From Neolewinella antarctica (GTDB taxonomy: Bacteria > Bacteroidota > Bacteroidia > Chitinophagales > Saprospiraceae), in the NCBI RefSeq assembly GCF_011927835.1, contig NZ_JAATJH010000002.1, positions 947,915 through 1,011,914 on the forward strand: DNA of 64,000 bases, in the 5' to 3' direction. Shown in pieces: positions 35,197 through 43,943 of the stretch. The notes under the pieces were generated by a model. That model worked only from the letters and a program-made list of their open reading frames with translations, made no database searches and was not told where the DNA came from. Each line of letters opens with the position of its first letter. The first letter of the stretch is position 1. The position numbers and the translations under genes are program-made.

Positions 35197-36267
35197 TTAC
35201 CAAACGCCCTGGACCTGGCTCTGCCGGAGGAGTTCGTGCACGTAAACGAGTTTTTTTCGTACGGATTGATTGATCACGAAAGGGTACAGATCTTTACGGC
35301 CCATCCCCCGGTTGAGGGTGTTAACGGCGAGGGTCAGCGGGATGCAAGCGTTGATGATGCGGTTAAAGTCGGTCTCCTCGTAAGGGTCGAAAGTGGCGTG
35401 CATGGTCATCATACCGTCCGGGACAAGCGCCGGGTCGGTGCGCATCCCGAAGGCATTGGCCGTCTCCAGCATGTCGAGCAGGTGTAAATAATGCGCCCAA
35501 GTTTCCGCCCAATCTTCCCAGGCATGGGTCGTGGCGTATTCGCTGATGTAGTTGTCGCGCCAGTTAGGGGGTGATCCATTGCGGTAGTGCTTTTCCAATG
35601 CGGCCTGGTAGTCTTCGCGGTCATCACCGAAAAGCTCGCGAAAGCCGGCCAGCGCGGCGGGGTTTTCGGACACGAGCACGTCCCAGTAATAGTGCCCAAC
35701 CTCGTGGCGGAAGTGGCCGATCAGCGTGCGGTACCGCTCTTGCATTTGGATGCGGGTCGCTTCGCGGTGGACGGAGTTTGCCTCGTTGGTGTTGATGGTA
35801 ATCAGGCCGGAGTCGTGGCCGGTCATAACGGGCTCGGTGGCGTCGTCTTCGGACAGGAAGTCGAACGCCAGGGGTAATCGCTTGCCGCCCATCTGGCTTT
35901 CCAGCGGAAGCTTGAGGCGACGCAGGGCGTAAACGAGCCGGTGTTTGGCTCTTTCCAGCTTGCGCCACTCTGGTAAGTGGCTGGGATCGGATAGGTTAGG
36001 AATAACGTTGTTGAGGTCGCAGGATTCACACAGGTTTTCCTTTCGTTCCGTAGGTAGTAACCAATTACATACACCGTGCTGGTGGTTGGCGCAATAACGC
36101 AGTCCGGCGGTTGCCGACGCGGGCGCGTCCCACACCGTGCCCCCGGGTGAAAGCGCGATCATCTCGTCGGTTTCGGGCAGGTAGCCGAGCCAGCTCTTGC
36201 ATCTTTCGCAGGATGTATTGGCAAAATAGACGGGGTGCTGGCAGTTGCCGCACTGGTAAATCTTCAT
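35197..36267 (-). CDS. putative zinc-binding metallopeptidase
   Basis: A 356-residue cytoplasmic protein of the family usually called zinc-binding peptidase (COG4307-like). Two N-terminal zinc ribbons are visible: YQCGNCQHPVYFANTSCERC at residues 4-23 and a second set YCANHQHGVCNWL with LCESCDLN near 60-85. The metallopeptidase site is LIGHFRHEVGHYYWDVLV near 190 (HEVGH), with a downstream ligand region WEDWAETWAHYLHLLD near 250. No substrate is known. It is divergent from the DUF2064 gene across a 233-base gap with no recognised element. Confidence 0.88.
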   Translation of the reverse strand: MKIYQCGNCQHPVYFANTSCERCKSWLGYLPETDEMIALSPGGTVWDAPASATAGLRYCANHQHGVCNWLLPTERKENLCESCDLNNVIPNLSDPSHLPEWRKLERAKHRLVYALRRLKLPLESQMGGKRLPLAFDFLSEDDATEPVMTGHDSGLITINTNEANSVHREATRIQMQERYRTLIGHFRHEVGHYYWDVLVSENPAALAGFRELFGDDREDYQAALEKHYRNGSPPNWRDNYISEYATTHAWEDWAETWAHYLHLLDMLETANAFGMRTDPALVPDGMMTMHATFDPYEETDFNRIINACIPLTLAVNTLNRGMGRKDLYPFVINQSVRKKLVYVHELLRQSQVQGVW

Positions 36268-36500
36268 GGGGAAAGTTGTTGGATGGTAACGACTTCGTGG
36301 CGGTAGGTGTTCTGGATCCGGCCGTCAGTTACGCTTTCCGGACGACTTATTTCAGCGTCCTATTTCCGGGCGCGCCACGACACTCCACAATCCACCCTCA
36401 CCAAGGAACGCGCCCGCATCCCGCTTTGTCGCTATCCGCCCGAAACCGTCCTTGCCGGAACCCCGTAACTAATTATTCGCCACCTTTGCGGCACCTACTA

Positions 36501-37169
36501 ATGACGACCAATCACCCTACCGCCATTCTGCTGTTCAGCCGCACCGCTGAAGCCGAAGCCCAAGCCAAAAGTTTCGGGGCCGGCGCGGTCGGTGATGTAC
36601 GCATTGCGACCGAACTCATCCGGTGTACGGAGCGGATGCTTAACCGCGCCGGGCTTCCGGTAATCCGGGCGGATGAATCGCGGCAACGCGGCCGAGATTT
36701 CGGGACGCGGCTAGCTACGGCAATGACGGAAGCGTTTGCGCTGGGTTACGAGAACCTACTGGTCGTCGGTAACGATGCGCCCGACTTAACGGTCGGCCAT
36801 TTGCAACGGGCTTCGCAGTCTCTGGCGGCGGGAGTGAACGTTGTCGTGCCGGACCGCCGTGGGGGCATTGCCCTGCTCGGTATTTGCCGGGAAGATTTTG
36901 CTCCGGCGGCCCTGACGAGTCTGGCGTGGGAGACGGATGCCCTGCGGGAGGAACTACTTCAAATAATACCTAACGCCCAGCTGATGTCGGCCGTGCGCGA
37001 TATCAATGCACTAGCCGATTTGCGTCTGGAATGGTCGCGCCTACGCTCGCGGCTCGGCCGTTTGGCTCATCTCTTGGTAGAGAACATCCTGGTATTTGCG
37101 GGGCGTTCCGCGACACCGGCAAGGTTGTTGCTTTCCACGGTGGTTCGCGGTCCGCCGGTCTGGCGCTAG
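36501..37169 (+). CDS. DUF2064 glycosyltransferase-like protein
   Basis: A 222-residue protein of the DUF2064/TIGR04282-like nucleotide-diphospho-sugar transferase fold. Recognised from AILLFSRTAEAEAQAKSF at the N-terminus, GYENLLVVGNDAPDLTVGHL near 85-104 (the acidic site) and VVVPDRRGGIALLGI near 120. Related proteins are annotated as arsenosugar-associated glycosyltransferases, which fits the ArsS locus 9 kb downstream, but the distance makes this tentative. The start at 36501 is used; the longer open frame starting at 36111 is antisense to the peptidase gene and is not coding. A CACCTTTGC box lies just upstream, like a Bacteroidota -7 element. Confidence 0.78.
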   Translation: MTTNHPTAILLFSRTAEAEAQAKSFGAGAVGDVRIATELIRCTERMLNRAGLPVIRADESRQRGRDFGTRLATAMTEAFALGYENLLVVGNDAPDLTVGHLQRASQSLAAGVNVVVPDRRGGIALLGICREDFAPAALTSLAWETDALREELLQIIPNAQLMSAVRDINALADLRLEWSRLRSRLGRLAHLLVENILVFAGRSATPARLLLSTVVRGPPVWR

Positions 37170-37226
37170 CCGAGTCTTCACGACGCTGATTTCAAGCGTT
37201 CTTTCCCCAAAGATAATTTCTTATTT

Positions 37227-40200
37227 ATGCTACACATTCGCTTGTGGGCCACGCTTGGTGGTCTGCTGCTGACGGTCGCGTTGGCGGCCCAAACCGTGGT
37301 CAACGGTCGTGTTTCCAGTGGTGGTGAAGCACTCATCGGTGCGTTCATTTTTCTGGAATCCGATCGTTCCGTTGGTACGACTACCGATCTCGGAGGCAAC
37401 TTTTCCATCTCCGTGCCGACCTTGCCGGACGTGCTGCAAGTTTCTTACACGGGTTACGAGAACACGCGCGTGGAGTTGGGCGCGGACGCGGGTGCCAGGT
37501 TTTTACAAATAGATATCCTCGAAGGCTTGGCCCTCGGCGAAATTGTCGTGACCGCCCTCGGGCTGGAGCGCGATAACCGGGAGCTGGGCTACGCCGTCCA
37601 GCAAGTTTCCGGAGCCGACCTGGTCGACGTGCAGGCCGTCAACTTCCTCGATAACCTGGCCGGGCAAGTAGCCGGTCTTCAAGTAACGGCGGGCGCCACG
37701 GGCGTCGGCTCCACGAGCCAGATCGTTATTCGTGGACAGTCGAGTTTTACGAACAATAATCCACTCTTCATCGTCGACGGTACGCCGATCAACAACAATA
37801 CCATCATTAACCTGACGAACGAAGCCGCCGCCGGCTTTCAGGAAGTCGATTTCGGAAACGGTGCAATGGAAGTTAATCCGGCCGACATTGAATCGGTGAG
37901 TGTGCTCAAAGGTGCTTCCGCAGCGGCTTTGTACGGCACCCGGGCGGCGAACGGGGTGATCGTCATTACGACTAAGTCAGGCTCCAAGAAAAAGGGACTG
38001 GGTATTAGTTTTAATTCCAATTTTACGGTTGATAGCCCGTTCCAACTTCCCGAATTCCAGAACGAGTTCGGTTGGGGCAGTGGCGGCCAGATCGAGTACA
38101 CCGATGGCCGGACGGGCTCCAACAACATCACGCGCAGCTACGGACCGCGTACGGACGGCCGCCTCATCCGTCAGTTCGACAGCCCGGTCACCTTGCCGGA
38201 CGGGACGGTAGTCCGCGGCGCCGACCTCGCCCTGCGTGGCGATGCGGAGATCACGCCGACTCCTTTCGTCGCCCAGCCCGATAACGTAAAGGACTTTTAC
38301 GAAACCGGCACGACCAACATCAACAGTCTCGCGATCAGCGGCGGGAATGAGTTTGGTGATTTCCGGTTGTCCCTCGCCGATCTTCGGAGTAAATCCTACA
38401 TTCCCGGCGTTAACCTGAAGCGGAAGAACGTCAGCGGTAAGTTTCGTTTCCGCCCGTCGGATGAGCTATCGATCAACGCTAACATCAACTACGTCAACAG
38501 TAACTCCGATAACCGCCCGGCGGCGGGCTACGGCTCCGAAAATATCGGTTACAGCCTCGTGGCCTGGTACCCCCGCAGCACGAATACCGAATCCCTGCGC
38601 GACTACTGGCAACCGGGCCTCGAAGGCCTTCAGCAGTTCAACTTCAACTACAGCTTTTTCGATAATCCCTTCTTCATCCTCGAAGAAAACCGCAATAGCT
38701 TCAACCGCGACCGCTTGTTCGGCAACGTCAGCGCCAGCCTGGAGATCGCTCCAACCCTTAAAGCGACGATCCGCACGGGAATGGACTACAGCAACGAAAA
38801 CCGCGAGTTCCGGCGCAACTTCAGTTCGAACCGTTTCCAGAGTGGAGGCTACGCCACCAACGACGTGTTTTATCGGGAAATCAATACCGACTTCCTGCTC
38901 GATTACAATCCCGAAATCGTTGGCAACTTCAGCCTTAACCTGATTGGTGGAGCCAACCGCCTAAGCCAGGATGCATCAAACACCCAGGCTCAGGCTTTGA
39001 ATCTAGCGCAACCGGGGGTGTTCCGCCTCAGCAACGCCGCCAATCCGGTCGAGATCTTTGACCAGACGGCGGAAAAGAGAATCAACAGCATATATGGTCT
39101 TGCCAAGTTCGGCTACAAAGACTATCTCTACCTGGACGTGACCGGCCGTAACGACTGGTCAAGTGCCCTCGCCACGCCGACGAACGCTGATAATACCAGC
39201 TTTTTCTACCCTTCCGTAAGCCTGAGCTTCCTGGCTGACCGAGTGCTGGCGCTACCTGAGGCCGTAAGTTTCCTACAGTTCCGGGCCAACTGGGCGCAGG
39301 TCGGTAACGATACCGATCCCTTTCGGACCAGCTCCACCTTCGTGGCCCAGACGCCCTTCGGCGGCCAACCTACTTTCAGTGAGCAGGCCGTGCTGGCCGC
39401 GCCGAACCTCGTCCCTGAGCAAACGACATCTGCTGAGTTTGGTGTCGACGTCCGATTATTTGACGACCGTATCGGCCTCGATCTGACCTACTACAATCAG
39501 ACGACTAAGAATCAAATTCTGAGCCTGCCTACCCCGATCAGTTCCGGCTTTCGCCAGGAGATCGTCAACGGTGGGCAGGTTAGCGCAACCGGGTTTGAAG
39601 CCGTACTCAGCGCGACACCGGTGTATAATGATAAATTCCGCTGGTCTACCCGCCTCAACTTCAGCACCAATAAAGCCGTGGTCGACGAACTACCTGAAGG
39701 CACCGAGCGGTTTACGCTGGCCTTCAGCCGGGTGTACAACTCCGTGAACCAGACCGTCTTTGTGATCGCCACGGAAGGTGGTGAGATCGGTGACCTGTGG
39801 GGGACGGGCTTTCTGCGTAATGACGACGGCGAGTACATCCTCAACGGTGACGGCGGTTTCATCGCGGATAACAACCTGAAAAAGCTGGGTAATTCCAACC
39901 CGGATTTCATTCTCGGCTTCCAGAATAATTTTAGCTACAAAAACTTCAACCTCGGTGTCCTCCTCGATTGGCGGCAGGGTGGGGAGTTGGTGTCACGGAC
40001 GCTGGCCCTCGCGGCGGGTGCCGGCCAGACCATCGAGACGCTGGATCGTCCGGAAGGAGGTTTTGTGATTCCTGGCGTCGTCAACACCGGCACCGAGGAA
40101 GCGCCCAACTTTACGCCCAACACCACGGCCATTTCCGCGGAAGACTACTACAAAAGCTTCTACGACCGAAACCACGAAGAGCACAATATCTACGATGCCA

Positions 40201-40451
40201 GCTACCTGAAAATCCGGGAAGTGGCGCTGACGTACCGCTTTTCCGATGCCCAACTAGCCAGCGGTGTTTTGAGTGGACTGGGTAGCCTTTCCCTGAGCCT
40301 TATCGGCCGGAACCTGTATGCTTTTTCCGAGATTCCTCATTTCGACCCGGAGCAATTCGCCATTCAGGGGCAGAACCTGGTGGGCGGCGTAGAGGATATT
40401 TCTTATCCGACGGCTAGATCGGTCGGGTTCAGTATTGGTGTAGAGTTTTAA
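37227..40451 (+). CDS. SusC/RagA TonB-linked outer-membrane protein
   Basis: A 1074-residue transporter: signal peptide ending LAAQT at about 23, a regulatory domain (NGRVSSGGEALIGAFIF, SYTGYENTRVEL), a plug (GYAVQQVSGADLVDVQ, VIRGQSSFTNNNPLFIVDGT, SVLKGASAAALYGTRAANG), and a barrel ending in IGVEF. With the SusD-like lipoprotein 72 bases downstream it makes a pedal-bin importer for glycans, peptides or other nutrients. No enzymes or regulators accompany the pair, so the substrate is open. A dispersed GC-rich motif copy lies in the regulatory domain. Confidence 0.95.
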   Translation: MLHIRLWATLGGLLLTVALAAQTVVNGRVSSGGEALIGAFIFLESDRSVGTTTDLGGNFSISVPTLPDVLQVSYTGYENTRVELGADAGARFLQIDILEGLALGEIVVTALGLERDNRELGYAVQQVSGADLVDVQAVNFLDNLAGQVAGLQVTAGATGVGSTSQIVIRGQSSFTNNNPLFIVDGTPINNNTIINLTNEAAAGFQEVDFGNGAMEVNPADIESVSVLKGASAAALYGTRAANGVIVITTKSGSKKKGLGISFNSNFTVDSPFQLPEFQNEFGWGSGGQIEYTDGRTGSNNITRSYGPRTDGRLIRQFDSPVTLPDGTVVRGADLALRGDAEITPTPFVAQPDNVKDFYETGTTNINSLAISGGNEFGDFRLSLADLRSKSYIPGVNLKRKNVSGKFRFRPSDELSINANINYVNSNSDNRPAAGYGSENIGYSLVAWYPRSTNTESLRDYWQPGLEGLQQFNFNYSFFDNPFFILEENRNSFNRDRLFGNVSASLEIAPTLKATIRTGMDYSNENREFRRNFSSNRFQSGGYATNDVFYREINTDFLLDYNPEIVGNFSLNLIGGANRLSQDASNTQAQALNLAQPGVFRLSNAANPVEIFDQTAEKRINSIYGLAKFGYKDYLYLDVTGRNDWSSALATPTNADNTSFFYPSVSLSFLADRVLALPEAVSFLQFRANWAQVGNDTDPFRTSSTFVAQTPFGGQPTFSEQAVLAAPNLVPEQTTSAEFGVDVRLFDDRIGLDLTYYNQTTKNQILSLPTPISSGFRQEIVNGGQVSATGFEAVLSATPVYNDKFRWSTRLNFSTNKAVVDELPEGTERFTLAFSRVYNSVNQTVFVIATEGGEIGDLWGTGFLRNDDGEYILNGDGGFIADNNLKKLGNSNPDFILGFQNNFSYKNFNLGVLLDWRQGGELVSRTLALAAGAGQTIETLDRPEGGFVIPGVVNTGTEEAPNFTPNTTAISAEDYYKSFYDRNHEEHNIYDASYLKIREVALTYRFSDAQLASGVLSGLGSLSLSLIGRNLYAFSEIPHFDPEQFAIQGQNLVGGVEDISYPTARSVGFSIGVEF
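37478..37499 (+). repeat. GC-rich motif inside susC-like gene
   Basis: Exact core GCGCGGACGCGGGTGC followed by CAGG. It encodes GADAGAR between two strands of the regulatory domain, where homologous proteins usually have a short polar turn. Confidence 0.75.
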
Positions 40452-40523
40452 ACAGCCTGGAATCAAGCACACACGCTTCATGAACTGAGGTCCTGTTTAG
40501 CTGCTGACCTAAAGAAAATAATA

Positions 40524-41963
40524 ATGAAACATATACTATCAGTTTTGGTAATCCTTGGACTTTTCACGGGTTGTACCGAGGATTTTGCGGAGATTAACAC
40601 CAACCCCAACGGACCAGTGACCGTGCAGCCTGATTTGCTGTTCCGGCAGGTCATTTACGGGTTCGGTAATGACATGGGCCGGGAAGGCTTTGCCGGCGGC
40701 GCGTTGCTGAGTCAGCATTTCGCGATGACGGATTTTAACCTATTCGACCGCCACGCACTGAGCTCGCCACAAGAGGGTGGAGACCCCTGGCCTATTTTGT
40801 ACACCGCGCTACGGGATAACGAGACGGTGTTGGAAATCAGCCGTGCGAACCCTACCGCGGCCGCCTACGAAGGCCCGGCTCTAGTCATGAAGGCTTACCT
40901 GGCGATGAACCTGACGGATATTTTTGGTGACGTACCCTACTTCGAAGCCTTCAGTGCCCGTACTAATCAGGTGACTAAGCCTGCGTACGATGCGCAAGAG
41001 CGTATCTACACGGAAGCCGGCGGCATCCTGGATAATCTGACCACAGCCGTAGAAGTGATGGACGCCGACGCCGGCTCCTTTCCACTCGGTGGTGACTTGT
41101 TGTTTGGTGGTGACCTGGAGGGGTGGATCCGATTTGCGAATAGTCTACGGATCAAGGCGCTAATTCGCATCTCAGCGCGTCGCGCGCCGGGGCAGGAATT
41201 ACAGGATATTGTGAACGACGGCCGGTTCATCAAGAATGGCACGCAGGACGCTACGTTTGATTTTGCCGCTTCCCCACCCAACAGTTTTCCGATCGCGGAA
41301 GAGCGAGCGGGCATTTTCAACGTCTTCCTAATGTCCAGAACGGCGGAGCGAGTATATAACGCCCTAAATGACCCTCGCACCGGAACTATTTACCGGTCTA
41401 CGCAACCGTTCCTAGGTTTTGCCGGCATTCAGAACGGCATCATTGGCGGAGCGGCCGTTCCCGTCGATACGTTCGCCCGACCCGGTTTGGTGTGGCGGGA
41501 AAACAGCCAGGACCTAGACTTCAACTACCTAACCGCCTGGGAAACGGACTTCCTGCTCGCCGAAGCCGTGTTGAAAGGTTTCGTAAACGATACCGATGGA
41601 AGTGCCGAACGGTACTACAACGGCGGCATTCGCAAGGCATTCGCCTACTGGCTGACGGACTTGCCGGAATCTTACGTATCCACCGGCCCCGCAGCTTACG
41701 ACCCCGATCGCGCCCTGGAACAGATCATCACCCAAAAGTGGATCGCCAGCACGGCAAACGTCTACGAAGGATGGAACGAATGGCGCCGCACGGGTTTCCC
41801 CGCATTACTGCCCGTTGCCGAGAGCTTGAACAATAATATGATCCCGGTACGGATGCCTTACCCCAGCGAAGAGCAAGCGTTGAATTTTGAGAACTATTCT
41901 TCCGCGGCGGCCGCTACGGACGATAACTCGATTAATACTAAGGTTTGGTGGGATGGAGAGTAG
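40524..41963 (+). CDS. SusD/RagB nutrient-binding lipoprotein
   Basis: A 479-residue lipoprotein partner of the preceding SusC-like gene. The signal MKHILSVLVILGLFTGC places lipidated Cys at 17. The start of the mature chain, EDFAEINTNPNGPVTVQPDLLF, is characteristic of the SusD-like_2 group (PF12771). TPR-like helices follow, and the C-terminal region has KWIASTANVYEGWNEWRRTG, a conserved block. It would close over the SusC barrel and bind the ligand on the cell surface. Confidence 0.93.
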   Translation: MKHILSVLVILGLFTGCTEDFAEINTNPNGPVTVQPDLLFRQVIYGFGNDMGREGFAGGALLSQHFAMTDFNLFDRHALSSPQEGGDPWPILYTALRDNETVLEISRANPTAAAYEGPALVMKAYLAMNLTDIFGDVPYFEAFSARTNQVTKPAYDAQERIYTEAGGILDNLTTAVEVMDADAGSFPLGGDLLFGGDLEGWIRFANSLRIKALIRISARRAPGQELQDIVNDGRFIKNGTQDATFDFAASPPNSFPIAEERAGIFNVFLMSRTAERVYNALNDPRTGTIYRSTQPFLGFAGIQNGIIGGAAVPVDTFARPGLVWRENSQDLDFNYLTAWETDFLLAEAVLKGFVNDTDGSAERYYNGGIRKAFAYWLTDLPESYVSTGPAAYDPDRALEQIITQKWIASTANVYEGWNEWRRTGFPALLPVAESLNNNMIPVRMPYPSEEQALNFENYSSAAAATDDNSINTKVWWDGE

Positions 41964-42109
<146 letters not shown>

Positions 42110-42144
42110 AAATATATTTCAATCAAATCAATCACCAAAAATAA

Positions 42145-43602
42145 ATATCCCCCAAAATTACCCTAGACCTCCCTACCCTCCAATGGCTCCTAGTAATCGG
42201 AAGCAGCCTGGCGCTCTTCGCGGTAGCACCCTTCGCCCGGACGGCAGCGGAGTTCTTCGGCGGACGTAAAGCGGATAAGGCGCCACGGATGGCGGCGTTG
42301 ATTAGTAGTCTGGTGATTAGTTGGTTGTTTGCGAAGTCGATTACGAACGGCGCCAATTTGGGGCTAGAGTTTGGACTGGTCGGGGGCGTGGCGTACGCAG
42401 CGTATTACCTAAGTTTTGCGGTGGCCGGCTGGGTGATCTACCGAATGCGCACAGTTGGTGGCTATGCTTCGATTCATCACTTTCTGTCGAGTAAATTCGG
42501 GCGGGGGGCAATGGTATTGTTTTCTTTGCTGATCTGTTTTCGATTATTTAATGAAGTATGGTCAAATACGCTGGTCATTGGTAGTTATTTCGGCGGGGTG
42601 GGGGACACGGCTTATTACGTTTCCATCGTGGTGTTTACATTGCTGACCCTGGCGTACAGCCTGAAGGGCGGGATGTCGTCGAGCATTCTGACGGACGTGA
42701 TTCAAATGATTTTATTCGGGGTATTGCTGATGGTGATTCTCGGGGCTATTTTACCACGTGTGGACTACGACGTAGCACCGATTCTTAGCACCGGAGAATG
42801 GACGATGGCCACGGGTGGAAATTTACTGTTGGTCGCCATCTTACAGAGTTTCAGTTACCCTTTTCACGATCCGGTGCTGACCGACCGGGGATTTCTGAGC
42901 GATCCGAAAACAACCCTACGCGCCTTCCTCTGGGCTACGCCAATCGGGTTTATTTGCATATTGTTATTCAGCGTTGTGGGTATGTACGGACAGCTGGCGG
43001 GTGTTACCGGGCAGGCACCGGTGGAGGTGGCTAAATTATTGGGTGGGCCGATCTTGTTGGTAATGAATTTTATTATGATTACCTCGGCGGCGAGTACACT
43101 AGATTCTACGTTTACTAGCTTCTCTAAGTTGGCGGTGGTGGACTTAAGGGTAGGGGCGAGGTCGCGGGTGCAAAGTTTAGACGGCGAGGCTAAAATACTG
43201 ACGTCGTCAAAATTAAATCCATCCGTTTATCTAGGGAGACTAGCGATGGTAACGATCGTGATCCTCGGAACGATTCCGGTATTTCTGGACCCGGCTATTC
43301 TGTCGGCGACGACGGTTTCCGGAGCAATGGTATTCGGCTTGGCCCCAGTGTTCTGTTTGTGGCGTTTAAGTGTGCCGAGCCTCAGTTTCTATCTCTCCGT
43401 GGGCTTCGGTCTGCTCTGCGGCTTATTCTACGCGTTAGGTCTTTGGCCGACATCCTGGGCGATTACCGGGGGAAAGTACGCCGATTTGTTGTCCGTTAGC
43501 CTGGTTGAGTTTGTTGGGTGTTTTGTGCTGTACCTGGTACCCTTGCTCTTCCGAACATCCACTGCATCTACGTCCGCGCCCACTAATATAAACCCTTTCT
43601 AA
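42145..43602 (+). CDS. sodium/solute symporter (SSF), start unclear
   Basis: A membrane protein of up to 485 residues with about 12-13 hydrophobic segments, of the Na+/solute symporter family (VISWLFAKSITNGANLGLEFG and SYPFHDPVLTDRGFLSD are typical). The first ATG in frame is at 42289, but the frame is open back to 42145 and the upstream codons encode LQWLLVIGSSLALFAVAPFA, a normal first membrane helix. No ATG, GTG or TTG exists in that stretch; ATA (42145), ATT (42157) and CTG (42208) are the only unconventional candidates. Either a rare start codon is used or the beginning was damaged by the neighbouring repeat array. It overlaps csaA by one base. Confidence 0.82.
   Translation: MSPKITLDLPTLQWLLVIGSSLALFAVAPFARTAAEFFGGRKADKAPRMAALISSLVISWLFAKSITNGANLGLEFGLVGGVAYAAYYLSFAVAGWVIYRMRTVGGYASIHHFLSSKFGRGAMVLFSLLICFRLFNEVWSNTLVIGSYFGGVGDTAYYVSIVVFTLLTLAYSLKGGMSSSILTDVIQMILFGVLLMVILGAILPRVDYDVAPILSTGEWTMATGGNLLLVAILQSFSYPFHDPVLTDRGFLSDPKTTLRAFLWATPIGFICILLFSVVGMYGQLAGVTGQAPVEVAKLLGGPILLVMNFIMITSAASTLDSTFTSFSKLAVVDLRVGARSRVQSLDGEAKILTSSKLNPSVYLGRLAMVTIVILGTIPVFLDPAILSATTVSGAMVFGLAPVFCLWRLSVPSLSFYLSVGFGLLCGLFYALGLWPTSWAITGGKYADLLSVSLVEFVGCFVLYLVPLLFRTSTASTSAPTNINPF
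43153..43175 (+). repeat. GC-rich motif inside symporter gene
   Basis: GCGAGGTCGCGGGTGC, one mismatch from the core. It encodes GARSRVQ in a hydrophilic loop (VVDLRVGARSRVQSLDGEAK) that looks longer than usual between two membrane helices. Confidence 0.7.
43564..43581 (-). repeat. GC-rich motif, variant, at symporter end
   Basis: GCATCTACGTCCGCGCCC, the variant also seen at 23711-23728. It encodes the polar C-terminal tail (STSAPTN) of the symporter. Confidence 0.6.
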
Positions 43603-43943
43603 TGACCGAAAGAAACCTGACCTGGAAGGAATTCGAACGCGTTGAAATGCGCGTGGGCACCGTGATGGACGCTGTGCCCTTCCCCGAAGCGCGCAACCCC
43701 AGCTACCAATTGCGCATTGACTTCGGACCGGAGATCGGCGAACGCAAAACTTCGGCCCAAATCACCGCTAACTACCAAGCGAAAGAACTCATTGGCCGCC
43801 AAGTCGTGGCCGTCCTCAACTTCCCGCCCAAACAGATTGCTAACATGATGAGTGAATGCTTGATACTTGGTGGCGTGGAAGGCAAATCAGTCACGCTACT
43901 TCGGCCAGATATCGCCGTAGCAAACGGAACCAAAATAGGCTAA
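43602..43943 (+). CDS. csaA: CsaA-like tRNA-binding protein
   Basis: A 113-residue single-domain protein of the tRNA-binding OB fold (EMAP/CsaA type). Typical are WKEFERVEMRVGTVMDAVPF at residues 8-27, SYQLRIDFGPEIGERKTSAQ and VVAVLNFPPKQIANMMSECL. CsaA homologues bind tRNA and have been described as export-related chaperones. It overlaps the genes on both sides by one base, so translation of the three is coupled, although no functional link to arsenic chemistry is evident. Confidence 0.9.
   Translation: MTERNLTWKEFERVEMRVGTVMDAVPFPEARNPSYQLRIDFGPEIGERKTSAQITANYQAKELIGRQVVAVLNFPPKQIANMMSECLILGGVEGKSVTLLRPDIAVANGTKIG

Noticed and set aside
36111-36500. Longer N-terminus of the DUF2064 protein
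   Set aside because: The extension is antisense to the zinc peptidase gene and has no family similarity; the ATG at 36501 fits.
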